Shown piece by piece: positions 43,497 to 54,075 of a stretch of DNA of 64,000 nt. The notes under the pieces were generated by a model, which saw nothing but the letters and a program-made list of their open reading frames with translations, made no database searches and was not told the origin of the DNA. A program made the position numbers and the translations under genes. Positions within the stretch are counted from its first letter, which is position 1, and each line of letters begins with the position of its first letter. Source of the stretch: Cornus controversa (Eukaryota; Streptophyta; Magnoliopsida; Cornales; Cornaceae); assembly GCA_026545225.1 (NCBI GenBank), contig CM048847.1, positions 7,806,501-7,870,500 of the forward strand, read 5' to 3'.

Positions 43497-46496
43497 TTAA
43501 GTCGGATAGACGGGATCCGTCAAGTCGACGGACTCCACGTCTCTTCTTGGCAAACATCCTTCCACACAATGTTTCAACCTTTGGCCATTAACTTTCATCA
43601 AATTGATTTCAAACAATTGCTCATCCAGGAATGAGTCTCGAATAGGTAATGCATCGATCACCGGCTCAAACTCGATTCGAGATAAATGATCTGCAACCAC
43701 ATTCTCCGTCCCCTTTTTGTCTTTTATCTCCAAATCAAATTCTTGCAGCAATAAAATCCACCGAATAAGACGCGGTTTGGTTTCTTTCTTTGCCAATAAG
43801 TGTCTTAATGCTGCATGATCAGAATAGACAACCACCTTGGATCCCAATAAATAAGAACGAAACTTGTCCAAGGCAAACACTACAGCTAGAAGTTCTTTCT
43901 CTGTGGTTGTATAATTGAGTTGAGCATCAGAGAGAGTTTTACTAGCGTAGTAGATGACATGTGGTCGTTTCTCTTCTCTCTGTCCCAACACGGCTCCCAC
44001 TGCATAATCAGAGGCATCACACATGATTTCAAAAGGTACAGCCCATTTTGGAGACTGCATGATTGGTGCCGAGGATAACAGAGACCGAAGCTTTTCAAAA
44101 GCTTTCACGCACTCTTCATCAAAGATAAAGGGAACATCCTTAGATAACAAATGGCACAATGGTTGAGCCACTTTACTGAAATCCTTGATGAATCTTCTAT
44201 AGAACCCGGCATGGCCTAAGAAAGATCGAACTTGCCTTACCAAAGTTGGATGAGGCAAAGTTGCAATTAGGTCGATCTTTGCTTTATCAACTTCAATGCC
44301 CCTCTCTGAAACAATATGGCCCAATACAATACCGTCTTTCACCATAAAATGGCTCTTCTCCCAACTAAGTACCAGATTCCGTTCTCGACACCTTTGAAGC
44401 ACAAGTGATAAATTGCTCAAACAATGTTCAAAAGATGATCCAAAAACAGAGAAATCATCCATAAACACCTCCAAGAATTTTTCCACCATGTCAGAAAAGA
44501 TGGCCATCATACACCGTTGGAATGTAGCCGGAGCATTACATAATCCAAAAGGCATACGACGATACGCAAAAGTACCAAAGGGACAAGTGAAAGTGGTCTT
44601 CTCTTGATCTTCTGGATCCATAGCTACTTGGTTATAACTAGAGTAACCATCCAGAAACCAATAATAGCTCTGACCAGCTAACCTTTCAAGTATTTGGTCA
44701 ATGAATGGAAGGGGGAAATGATCCTTTCTTGTCATACAATTGAGCTTTCTGTAATCAATGCAAACACGCCATCCTGTGGCAGTACGTTGTGGGACAAGCT
44801 CTCCCATGGAGTTAGGGACAATGGTAAGACCAGATTTCTTTGGAACCACTTGTGTCGGACTCACCCATGTGCTATCAGAAATTGGATAAATGATTCCTGC
44901 ATCAAGCAACTTGACAACCTCTTTCTTTACCACCTCCTTCATGTTGGGGTTCAACCGCCTTTGTGCCTCTCTAGTTGGCTTACATTCTTCTTCCAAATGG
45001 ATTTTGTGCATGCAAACTGAGGGATCAATGCCCTTAAGATCAGCAACACTCCATCCAATTGCTTCCCGATGTTGGTATAAAACCTCTACTAATCTCTTCT
45101 CTTGAATTTCTGTCAGATCAGAGGCAATTATAACAGGAAGAGTTTTCTGTGCCCCCAAGAATACATACTTCAATTTGTCAGGCAAAGGCTTCAACTCTAA
45201 TTCTGGAGGGGACTCCAATGAAGGCACTAAGGGAGTGCTAGAGAGAAAAGGTAGTGGCTCAATTGGAATTCTCCATGGTGGAGTATTCTGAATAGCATCC
45301 ACTTCCAGCATAGCATGCACTTCTTCACACAACCCTTCATCATTAATGTTCTCAAAGTCATAAAAAGACTGACATACCTCCAGGGAGTTTCGAGATATAG
45401 AGGATGAGACAAATTCCTCCACACATTCATTAATATCATCCATGCAGAACTCATCACTCTGATCTGGAGGGTGTTGGATAGCATTGAACACATTAAGCTT
45501 GACATTCATGTTGCCAAAAGAAATATCCATGATCCCCAACCTACAATTTATGCAAGCATCAGCAGTAGCTAAGAAAGGTCGACCAAGGATCACAGGAATG
45601 TGCCTCTTCGGATTGTGAACCGGCTCAGTGTCAAGTACAATGAAATCAACAGGAAAGTAGAACTTGTCCACTTTAATGAGCACATCTTCTATGATCCCTC
45701 GGGGTTGCTTTGTTGATCTGTCTGGAAATTGTAATACCACCGAGGTAGGCTTCAATTCTCCCAAGCCCAATTGTAAGTAAACTGAATAGGGTAGCAAATT
45801 CACACTTGCGCCCAAATCAAGAAGAGCTTTATCCACATGGTGCTCCCCAATAATGCATGAGATAGTTGGAGCACCAGGATCTTTGTACTTGGGAGGAGTA
45901 CACTGCTGAATTATTGAACTCACTTGTTGTGGCAGCATTACTTTCTTTGGCACATGGCTTTTAGAACGCCTTTTCTGAGTGCACAAGTCCTTCAAAAATT
46001 TTGCATAAGGAGGAATTTGCTTGATGGCATCAAGGAGTGGCAAATTAATCTTCACTTGGCGAAACACCTCCATTATGTCATGCAGCTTGTCCCCTTGCTT
46101 CCCCAATTTAGATGCTTCAAGAAAACGTTGTGGGAAAGGAACCTTGGGCTCATAAGGAATTTCAGCACTTGTACTTGTGATCACTTTTTCTTCTTCTTTC
46201 TTTTCACCCACCTTATTGTCAATTATTTTCCCACTTCTTAAAGTGGTAATGGCTTGAACTTGCTCATGGTGTGGGTTGCTTGTGGAAGCTTGTATCCCTC
46301 TTGGATTAGCAATTGGTTGACTAGGGAGCTTCCCTTCTTCTCTTTTACTCAATGAAGTAGCAAGCTGTCCAAACTGAGATTCCAGTTTGGCAATGGATTG
46401 AGAATGCGAGTGCACTAGCTGAACTGTAGATTGTACTGTTGCTGCAGTAGCTTGCATTGTCTCTATAAGAGAATCAAGCTTGTCAAATTTAGACAA
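43497..46496 (-). CDS. E2 pol: protease-RT-RNase H, integrase deleted
   Basis: A 999-residue open frame, in the same frame as gag and separated from it by a single TAA (46515-46517). It is open from that stop; no ATG lies at the 5' end. Order: coiled linker (HSHSQSIAKLESQFGQLA); aspartic protease (LLDLGASVNLLPYSVYLQ, HIPVILGRPFLATADA); RT ([44 protein letters not shown], catalytic [27 protein letters not shown]); RNase H ([46 protein letters not shown]). After RDSFLDEQLFEI it passes at about 43595-43612 straight to the last approximately 33 residues of the integrase tail (KVNGQRLKHCV...). About 400 residues present in E1, including the HHCC finger and DDE core, are absent. Confidence 0.93.
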   Translation of the reverse strand: MSKFDKLDSLIETMQATAATVQSTVQLVHSHSQSIAKLESQFGQLATSLSKREEGKLPSQPIANPRGIQASTSNPHHEQVQAITTLRSGKIIDNKVGEKKEEEKVITSTSAEIPYEPKVPFPQRFLEASKLGKQGDKLHDIMEVFRQVKINLPLLDAIKQIPPYAKFLKDLCTQKRRSKSHVPKKVMLPQQVSSIIQQCTPPKYKDPGAPTISCIIGEHHVDKALLDLGASVNLLPYSVYLQLGLGELKPTSVVLQFPDRSTKQPRGIIEDVLIKVDKFYFPVDFIVLDTEPVHNPKRHIPVILGRPFLATADACINCRLGIMDISFGNMNVKLNVFNAIQHPPDQSDEFCMDDINECVEEFVSSSISRNSLEVCQSFYDFENINDEGLCEEVHAMLEVDAIQNTPPWRIPIEPLPFLSSTPLVPSLESPPELELKPLPDKLKYVFLGAQKTLPVIIASDLTEIQEKRLVEVLYQHREAIGWSVADLKGIDPSVCMHKIHLEEECKPTREAQRRLNPNMKEVVKKEVVKLLDAGIIYPISDSTWVSPTQVVPKKSGLTIVPNSMGELVPQRTATGWRVCIDYRKLNCMTRKDHFPLPFIDQILERLAGQSYYWFLDGYSSYNQVAMDPEDQEKTTFTCPFGTFAYRRMPFGLCNAPATFQRCMMAIFSDMVEKFLEVFMDDFSVFGSSFEHCLSNLSLVLQRCRERNLVLSWEKSHFMVKDGIVLGHIVSERGIEVDKAKIDLIATLPHPTLVRQVRSFLGHAGFYRRFIKDFSKVAQPLCHLLSKDVPFIFDEECVKAFEKLRSLLSSAPIMQSPKWAVPFEIMCDASDYAVGAVLGQREEKRPHVIYYASKTLSDAQLNYTTTEKELLAVVFALDKFRSYLLGSKVVVYSDHAALRHLLAKKETKPRLIRWILLLQEFDLEIKDKKGTENVVADHLSRIEFEPVIDALPIRDSFLDEQLFEINLMKVNGQRLKHCVEGCLPRRDVESVDLTDPVYPT

Positions 46497-46514
46497 GGTA
46501 AGAGTCAGCTTGTC

Positions 46515-47762
46515 TTAAATAGCAGAAATTCTTTGGGCCATAGGACTTTGTGTTTGATATTGCTGTTGAGGCACAAAAGTCCTAGGTTGATATGATGGTT
46601 GCATTGCTGCCCCTTGGTTACTGTAAGAAAAACCAGGATGATTCCTCCATGTGGGATTGTAAGTATTACCTCGTGGAGGATTCATTGGTCCAGTGAAAGT
46701 AGCTTGAACTTGCTCATGTTGAATATCAGAAAATTGCCCCATTGAAGGACAATTGCTCACATTATGCATAGGACTAGAGCAAAATTCACAAGGGCCTAGC
46801 AATGACGAATTTGAAGCAGAAGGAGATTGATTGGCAGCCATAATTGCTGCTACCTTCTGTGCAATTAAATCAATATTAGTTGGCATAGCTTCTGAAGCAC
46901 CAACCTCAAAAATCCCATCAGTCTTCCTGGTAGTGGCAGGTCTGCTAGAACGAGTAGAGGACACATGTTGTAGAGAGTTGTCACTAAGATTTTCAAATAA
47001 GGTCCATGCCTCTTTTTCACTCTTCAACATAAAAGTACCTCCACATGACGCATCAACCATCTGTTTGTTGGCTTCTGTGAGCCCTTCATGAAAACTCTGC
47101 ACTAGTTGCCACTTAGGAACTTGATGATGGGGACACTTCCTAAGAAGGTCCTTGAATCTTTCCCATGTCTCATAAAATTGTTCCCCCTCATGTTGGGAGA
47201 AACCAGTGATAGCACGTCTAAACTGATTGGTCTTCCTTATCGGAAAATACTTCTTGAGAAACTCATGTTGCATCTGAGTCCAAGTCATGATAGAACCAGC
47301 CGGTAGAGAGTTGAACCAATACTTTGCTTTGTCTTTCAAAGAGAATGGAAAAAGTCTCATTCTGAAAGCATCTTCAGAGAAGTTGTGAATTTTTGTAGTT
47401 GAGCACACTTCAATGAAGTCATCCAGATGCTTGTAAGGGTCTTCTTGAGTCAGCCCAAAATAAGATGGTAGCATCTGAATAATGCTGGACTTGATCTCAT
47501 AATTCTGTGCTGTGACATTGGGCAGTTGAAAACCTGCTGGCGAGGTATATGTCTCAGGAACATAGTAGTCCCTAAGCAATCTAGCTCTTTCTCCATTAGC
47601 ATTAGGAATAAGGTTATTATTCCTCTCTTCTGCCATGTCTTCAATTATTTCTTCCTCTTGCACAAAGGTATCAACAGGGATGTTCCTCTGTTGTCTAAGA
47701 GTACGTTCAGGCTCAGGATCAAGAGGTATCAAAGGATCAGCCACAGAACGACGACCTTGCAT
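46515..47762 (-). CDS. E2 gag
   Basis: A 415-residue ORF from ATG at 47762 (MQGRRSVADPL). It has a capsid-type region (about 85-245: EDPYKHLDDFIEVC, FPFSLKDKAKYWFNSLP, QMQHEFLKKYFP, FYETWERFKDLLRKCP). Then comes one CCHC zinc knuckle, CEFCSSPMHNVSNC (C-x2-C-x4-H-x4-C, near residue 325), and a Q/P-rich tail. It forms particles and packages element RNA by family analogy. It ends at TAA (46515-46517), after which the same frame stays open into pol. The E1 gag ends with TAA at the homologous position. It is intact and directly follows the PBS and leader. Confidence 0.93.
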   Translation of the reverse strand: MQGRRSVADPLIPLDPEPERTLRQQRNIPVDTFVQEEEIIEDMAEERNNNLIPNANGERARLLRDYYVPETYTSPAGFQLPNVTAQNYEIKSSIIQMLPSYFGLTQEDPYKHLDDFIEVCSTTKIHNFSEDAFRMRLFPFSLKDKAKYWFNSLPAGSIMTWTQMQHEFLKKYFPIRKTNQFRRAITGFSQHEGEQFYETWERFKDLLRKCPHHQVPKWQLVQSFHEGLTEANKQMVDASCGGTFMLKSEKEAWTLFENLSDNSLQHVSSTRSSRPATTRKTDGIFEVGASEAMPTNIDLIAQKVAAIMAANQSPSASNSSLLGPCEFCSSPMHNVSNCPSMGQFSDIQHEQVQATFTGPMNPPRGNTYNPTWRNHPGFSYSNQGAAMQPSYQPRTFVPQQQYQTQSPMAQRISAI

Positions 47763-47883
47763 ATATTACTAAAAGCACCTGAAAAGAAAACAAAAACAAA
47801 ATTAAAAATAAAATATAAAAATTTCCTAAACTAAAAATCCAATTAAAACTAATTCTGTAAAATCCAATCAATCAAATAGATAA
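47763..47883 (-). other. E2 leader between PBS and gag
   Basis: About 120 bp of A-rich untranslated leader; no feature recognised. Confidence 0.5.
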
Positions 47884-47901
47884 TCCCCAGCAACGGCGCC
47901 A
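47884..47901 (-). promoter_or_regulatory. E2 primer binding site (tRNA-Asp)
   Basis: Plus strand TCCCCAGCAACGGCGCCA, one mismatch to the 3' end of plant tRNA-Asp (TCCCCGGCAACGGCGCCA), five bases from the LTR. This primer is typical of Athila elements. Confidence 0.9.
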
Positions 47902-47906
47902 AAAAT

Positions 47907-49428
47907 TGAATCGTGTGTGAGTGTGACTCAGAAAGTATATCAATTAAAAATTTTCACACTTCGCAATAGAACGAATTCCTTGCAGAATAGGGCTATCGAA
48001 AGGAATGGGTATCGTACCTCAGGGATTATGTTCTGACGAGTTGGATTACGGAATTAATTCTAATTAAATTTAAAAGAAAAGAATTCTGATTTTTAACTAA
48101 TTAAAAAGGTAAAATAAAATAAATCAAAGGTAAACAGATAATGAAGATAATAAGAGAGAAACCTAGGGTGTTTGACTTCACCACTAACTCCACAATCAAT
48201 GGTCAATTGAATCAACTATAGGGGAATTACATCATGCATAAGTGGTGTCGGTGGCTACAAGCTCACCTTCATCCGTCAAGAAGATAACATATGATTAAGG
48301 CTAAGCCATGGACTATCTTCGATTGGCATAGGCCATCTGCCTAACTACTCTAATCTAGGATGCAGTATGGTTCATCTTCTCTAGGCATAATCCATCAAAG
48401 CTCATAACAATATATTCAGTGATTACCATTGTGTAATAATCTCTCTCATGATCATAGAAAACAAAAGAGATTGAGTTCAATAACAACAACTAAATATCTA
48501 AGACAAGATAAGAAATCATTGAGATTGAATTTACAAGACTTTTATTGCTCAATTCATTAATAAGAATCCTCACAATTACACAATCTATGCATGTATATAA
48601 AGGTCCCCAATAATTAAAACAATCAAACCATTGATGCTTTGTTAGGGCTACATCAAAACCCTAGTGGATGAACTAGCCGCTCATGGTAGAAGAAGAAGCT
48701 TCAACTGTTGAGGAAGAAGACATCATCTTTCTGAATTACGCGTATGACTTCGTTCTCCAATGGCTCTGCAATATGTTTCTGTTCTCTTCAGCCCTCTCAG
48801 ACTCTCCAATCTCTGTGTAAGCTCTCCAAAAAAAAACTCTCTCTCTTCAGCCCCCAAGTCCTCACTTTATTCCCCAAGAGAATACACCAAAGTCCTAATC
48901 CAATTAGGAATTAATTAGGGTTTCCCGCAGCACTAATCAGGTGGGTTTTTCCTGCTGACTTCGGCCCAACTTTTGACCCACTAGAAGTCCGATTTACGGA
49001 ATTTTTGTGAAATACAAAAGTGTGCAGAATCAAATTTCGTTCAACTCCACGAGAAAATTATGTCAATTTGAGGCTCGGAAATAATACTTCTGGTCCGTTT
49101 TCCAAAACGGGATTAAGACTGTATTAAATGCAGATTTGGGCTTCAGGCCCGAAACTTTCTTAAGCAGCTGTAATTCTCTTGGACCTCTTCCTTGGGCTGA
49201 TTTGAGTTGAAATAAATGGTTGAGTGAATCTCCTTGATGTAGGCTTCATCTCACCATCTTGGATGTCTTCTTTAAAAGCCCAAAATCTTGGTTTTAACTG
49301 AAATAATCATTAAGGCCCTGAAAATACAGAAAACACTAAAACAAAGTAAAATCACAAAATAATCTATCACTAAGAGAATAAAATACATAAGTTAAGAGGC
49401 TAGAATGCGGAACATTCAACGCCTATCA
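47907..49428 (-). mobile_element. E2 5' LTR
   Basis: 1522 bp, same length as the 3' LTR. The outer end meets TSD CTATC. Confidence 0.93.
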
Positions 49429-49433
49429 CTATC

Positions 49434-49572
49434 GAAGTGCTATCGAAGAATACTACCTCTCGGGACTTTGGATTTGGCAACTCTCTATAATTTTTTGATC
49501 AATCGAGACTGAGATCTTGATCAATCGAAATCTCGATTGATCGAGATCTTAGTTTCGATCAATCGAGATGCT
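49434..49572 (-). repeat. Palindromic array between E1 pol and third ORF (part 2)
   Basis: Four clear TCGATCAATCGA-type copies (49498-49570, including CTCGATTGATCGAG at 49531-49544), continuous with 37961-38163 once E2 is discounted. Confidence 0.82.
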
Positions 49573-49741
49573 AAAAAACAGCCAGCTTAAGTTATGCTTC
49601 ATGGACTTGGATTTTTGGGATTTAGATACTAAATTGCTTAGATACAAAACCTACTTTGGATTAAAAAGGGACATCATGGAAGCATGATAGCTACCATGGC
49701 TTTGCCACCTTACACATCTATGGCAAGACGTCCGGATCGGC

Positions 49742-52700
49742 TCACGGGTCAAAGTACACGGGATCCGTCAAAGTGACGACATCCACGTATTCGGTGGTGA
49801 CTTGGTCATCCACGCACATTTTTAAGCACTGCCCATTTACCTTGAACAATGATCTGTCTTTCAGGTCCTTCAATTCCACCACTCCGTGGGGAGTGATGGA
49901 ATTAATCAAAAATGGACCATCCCAACAGAAGCGAAGTTTTTCGGGAAACAAATGGAGGCGTGAGTTGTACAACCATACTTTTTGGCCCGGCAAAAATGTT
50001 TTGACTCGAATATTACGATCATGAAAGGCTTTGGACATTGCCTTATAGATTTTAGCGTTCTCATACGCGTCATGTCGTAATTCTTCCAATTCATTTAATT
50101 GAAGCTTCCGATTAGATCTGGCCTTTTGCATGTCAAAATTGAAAGTTTTAGTGGCCCACATAGCTTTATGCTCCAATTCAACCAGAAGATGGCACGCTTT
50201 GCCATAAACCAACCGATAAGGTGACATTCCAATGGAAGTTTTATACGCGGTTCGGTATGCCCATAATGCATCGTTTAGTCGCAATGACCAATCTTTCCGG
50301 TCAGGCCGAACAGTTTTCTCAAGAATATTCTTAATCTCCCTATTGGATACCTCTACTTGGCCACTAGTTTGAGGATGATACGGGGTGGCTACTTTGTGTG
50401 TGACGGAGTATTTGGTTAGCAAGGTTCGAAGGAACCGATTACAGAAATGTTTACCTCCGTCACTGATGATGGCCCGAGGCGTACCAAACCGGCTAAAAAT
50501 ATTAGCTTGAATGAACTTAACCACGACTGCGTGATCATTGGTTTTGGTAGCAACGACCTCTATCCACTTAGATACGTAGTCCACCACCACAAGTATATAC
50601 TCATGACCAGTAGAGGGTGGGAATGGTCCCATGAAGTCAATGCCCCACACATCAAATATCTCAATAATAAGAATAGGGTTAAGAGGCATCATATCCTTTC
50701 GAGACATCGCGCTAAGGCGCTGACATCGGTCACAAGAGCGGTAGAATGAATATGCATCCCGATGAAGCATTGGCCAGAAAAATCCGCATTGAAGAATTTT
50801 TGCTGCAATTTTTTTAGCACTAAAGTGTCCCCCACAAGCGAGTGTATGACAAAATTTGAGAATGCTTTGGAATTCACTGTTGGGTACACACTTACGAATT
50901 ATTTGATCGGGGCAGTATTTGAACAATTGAGGATCGTCCCAATAATATGATCGTAATTGGGAGAGAAAACGATCCTTCTCTTGTTTGGTCCAAGAAGATG
51001 GTATTTTACCAGTTGTCAAGTAATTAACCACATCTGCATACCAAGGGATACTCTCTTGAGAAATGACAAAGAGTTGTTCATCCGGGAAGGATTCACAAAC
51101 TGGAATGAAATTATGGAGGGATTCGACAAGAATTCTAGAAAGGTGGTCAGCTACCACATTTTCAGTTCCCTTTTTGTCTCTAATCTCAAAATTGAACTCT
51201 TGCAACAAGAGTATCCATCGGATCAACCTAGGCTTGGTGTCCTTTTTGGCCAAAAGATGCCGGAGGGCAGCATGGTCCGAATAGACAATGACTTTTGAAC
51301 CTAATAAATAAGCTCGAAACTTGTCTAATGCAAATACTACCGCAAGCAACTCCTTTTCTGTTGTGGTATAATTGATTTGAGCCTCGGAAAGGGTTTTACT
51401 TGCGTAGTAGATGACATATGGCAATTTGTCTACTCGTTGCCCTAAGACCGCACCCATGGCATAATCGGATGCATCACACATGATCTCAAATGAGAGAGCC
51501 CAATTTGGAGGGATTAGAATTGGAGCAGTTGTGAGCATGGTGCGGAGTTTTTCAAAAGTGTTAAGGCACGCTTCATCAAAGGTAAAGCAAGACTCTTTTT
51601 TAAGAAGGCGACGCAAAGGCCGAGAGATCTTGCTAAAGTCTTTGATGAAACGGCGATAAAAGCCCGCATGCCCAAGGAATGAACGAATCTCTCTCACTGT
51701 TGATGGTGGAGGAAGTTTGGAAATGAGTTCAACCTTGGCTTTATCAACCTCTATTGCTCTCTTAGACACAATGTGCCCCAGGACAATACCCTCTTGAACC
51801 ATAAAATGGCTCTTTTCCCAACTAAGAATTAGGTTGGTCTCTCGACATCGTTTGAGAACACGGGATAGATTTTGGAGGCATGATTCAAATGAACGCCCAA
51901 AAATGTAAAAATCATCCATGAACACTTCCAAGAATTTTTCCACCATGTCCAAGAAGATAGACATCATACACCGTTGAAAAGTTGTCGGTGCATTGCACAA
52001 CCCAAAGGGCATGCGTCTATAAGCAAATGTGCCGAAGGGACATGTAAAGGTGGTTTTCTCGTGGTCCCTCGGGTCTATAGCAACCTGATTATAGCCGGAA
52101 TATCCATCTAAAAAGCAATAAAAACTTTACCTGGCTAATCTCTCCAAGATTTGATCAATAAATGGGAGGGGGAAGTGATCTTTTCGAGTGGCTGAATTTA
52201 ATTTCCTAGAATCTATGCACACTCTCCAGCCCGTGGTGGTGCGTTGAGGAACTAATTCACCTTTATCATTTGGTTGCACCGTAATACCTGACTTCTTTGG
52301 AACCACTTGAGTGGGACTAACCCACTTGCTATCTGAGATGGGGTAAATGATTCTCGTATCTAGTAACTTCCCCACCTCTTTCATTACAACGTCCTTCATA
52401 TTTGGATTCAATCGACGTTGTGCCTCTCTTGAGGTCTTTGCATCCTCTTCCAAGTGTATGCGGTGCATACAAATAGAAGGGTCTATTCCCTTAAGATCTG
52501 CTACACTCCATCCTATTGCTTCCTTGTGCTCTTTTAGCACTTTTATGAGTTCCATCTCTTGATCATTGGTAAGATTGGAAGCAATAATGACTGGAAGGGT
52601 CTCATTAGCGCCCAAGAAAACATACTTGAGCGTCGCCGGTAGAGGCTTGAGCTTAAGTTGTGGTGGGGAAATTAGAGAAGGAGTTTGGGAAGTTTTGGAC

Positions 52701-54069
52701 AAAGGAGGCAAGGGTTCTCTTGGAACTCTCCATTTAGGCACATCCATGATAGTATTGACATCGAGCATTGAGTTGACTTCACATATGGATTGCTCAATGT
52801 CAAAATCATCATAGTTGAAGTGATTTAGGCATGCCTCTAAAGGATCCTTGGAAAGAATAGAAGGAAGTGCTTCTTGAACAAGGTCTTCCACTACATCGAC
52901 ACAAAAACACTTACTTTCATCTTCGGATGTGTGGTGGGAAGCATTGAAGATGTTCAAGCGGACTTTCATATTCCCGAAAGAGATGTCCATCACTCCGGTA
53001 CGGCAATTAACGCAAGCGTTTGCCGTGACCAAGAATGGATGACCTAGAATGATAGGAATATGTCGATTCAGATTTTGGACCGGTTCCGTGTCAAGGACTA
53101 TGAAGTCCACCGGAAAGTAGAATTTGTCCACTTGGATGATTACATCCTCAATTATGCCACGTGGTTGCTTCACCAAACGGTCGGCAAGTTACAACACAAC
53201 TGTGGTATGCTTGAGTTCCCCCAAATCTAGTTGTTGGTAAACTGAGAATGGAAGCAAATTGACACTAGCCCCTAAATCAAGAAGTGCCTTTTCAAAAGAT
53301 TGATTTTCGATGGTGCACGAAATGGTCGGAGCACCCGGATCTTTGAATTTAGGAGGGGCTTGGTGTTAAAAAATGGAGCTTATGTGCTCAGTTAAGAGGA
53401 CTTTCTTAGGAACATTATTCCTAGATTTACGCTTTTGGGTGCACAAGTCCTTCAAGAATTTAGCATAGGAGGGAATTTGTCGAATAGCATCAAGGAGAGG
53501 GAGATTGATCTTTACTTGTTTGAAGGTCTCCATCATGTCTTGGATTTTCTCTCTTTGCTTCCCAAAATGAGAAGGTTCCTTCAATCTTTGAGGAAAGGAA
53601 CTGGAGGTTCAAAAGAAGTGTCAAGATTTGGAATTGATGACAACACAACTTTGTTTGCCTTTCCTTTTGGATTTAATGGGATGTTATGGACATTTTGATT
53701 TAAAGGAAACAATTTTGGATTTAATTGGGATTCTTTTGGATTTTTGGGTTGCTCTTGGGATTCCTTTCTCTCTTCCTCTCCTACCTTGGAATTGATGATT
53801 TTACCACTCCTTAAGGTGGTGATTGATTTAACTTGCTCCGGAGGAGCATTATAAGATGAAGATGATGGATCCTCAATCACATGAATACCTTTAGGATTCA
53901 CCACCGGTTGACTCGGCAACTTACTTTCCTCCCTTCTATTTAAGGCATTAGCTAGTTGCCCGATTTGAGCTTTTAACCTAGCCATAGATTGAGCATTAGC
54001 TTCAAGCTTAGAGATTGATTGAGAGTGAGTTTGCAATAAGCGGGTATTAGCCTCAAGATTGTTTATCAC
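49742..54069 (-). pseudogene. E1 pol: protease, RT, RNase H and integrase
   Basis: From 54069 downward: linker, then a one-base deletion near 53585-53600, then stops at 53366-53368, 53189-53191 and 52127-52129. In each of these stops CAA appears changed to TAA. The downstream segment 49742-52012 is one open frame of 756 codons. Domains: protease (VDFIVLDTEPV, IPIILGHPFL), RT ([23 protein letters not shown], catalytic [11 protein letters not shown]), RNase H ([23 protein letters not shown]), integrase HHCC finger ([10 protein letters not shown]...CDRCQRL) and DDE core ([34 protein letters not shown]). The integrase looks intact, but no full Gag-Pol can be made. Confidence 0.92.
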
Positions 54070-54075
54070 TCTTTC

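Larger units (their letters stand above)
38164..49428 (-). mobile_element. Athila-type element E2, integrase-deleted
   Basis: LTRs 38164-39685 and 47907-49428 are both 1522 bp. TSD CTATC lies on both sides (38159-38163 and 49429-49433). There is a tRNA-Asp PBS and a PPT. Three open reading frames follow on the minus strand: gag 46515-47762, protease-RT-RNase H 43497-46496, third ORF 41381-42604. The pol ORF jumps from the RNase H tail directly to the extreme integrase C-terminus, so the catalytic integrase is missing while the frame is kept. It is nested inside E1. Confidence 0.96.
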
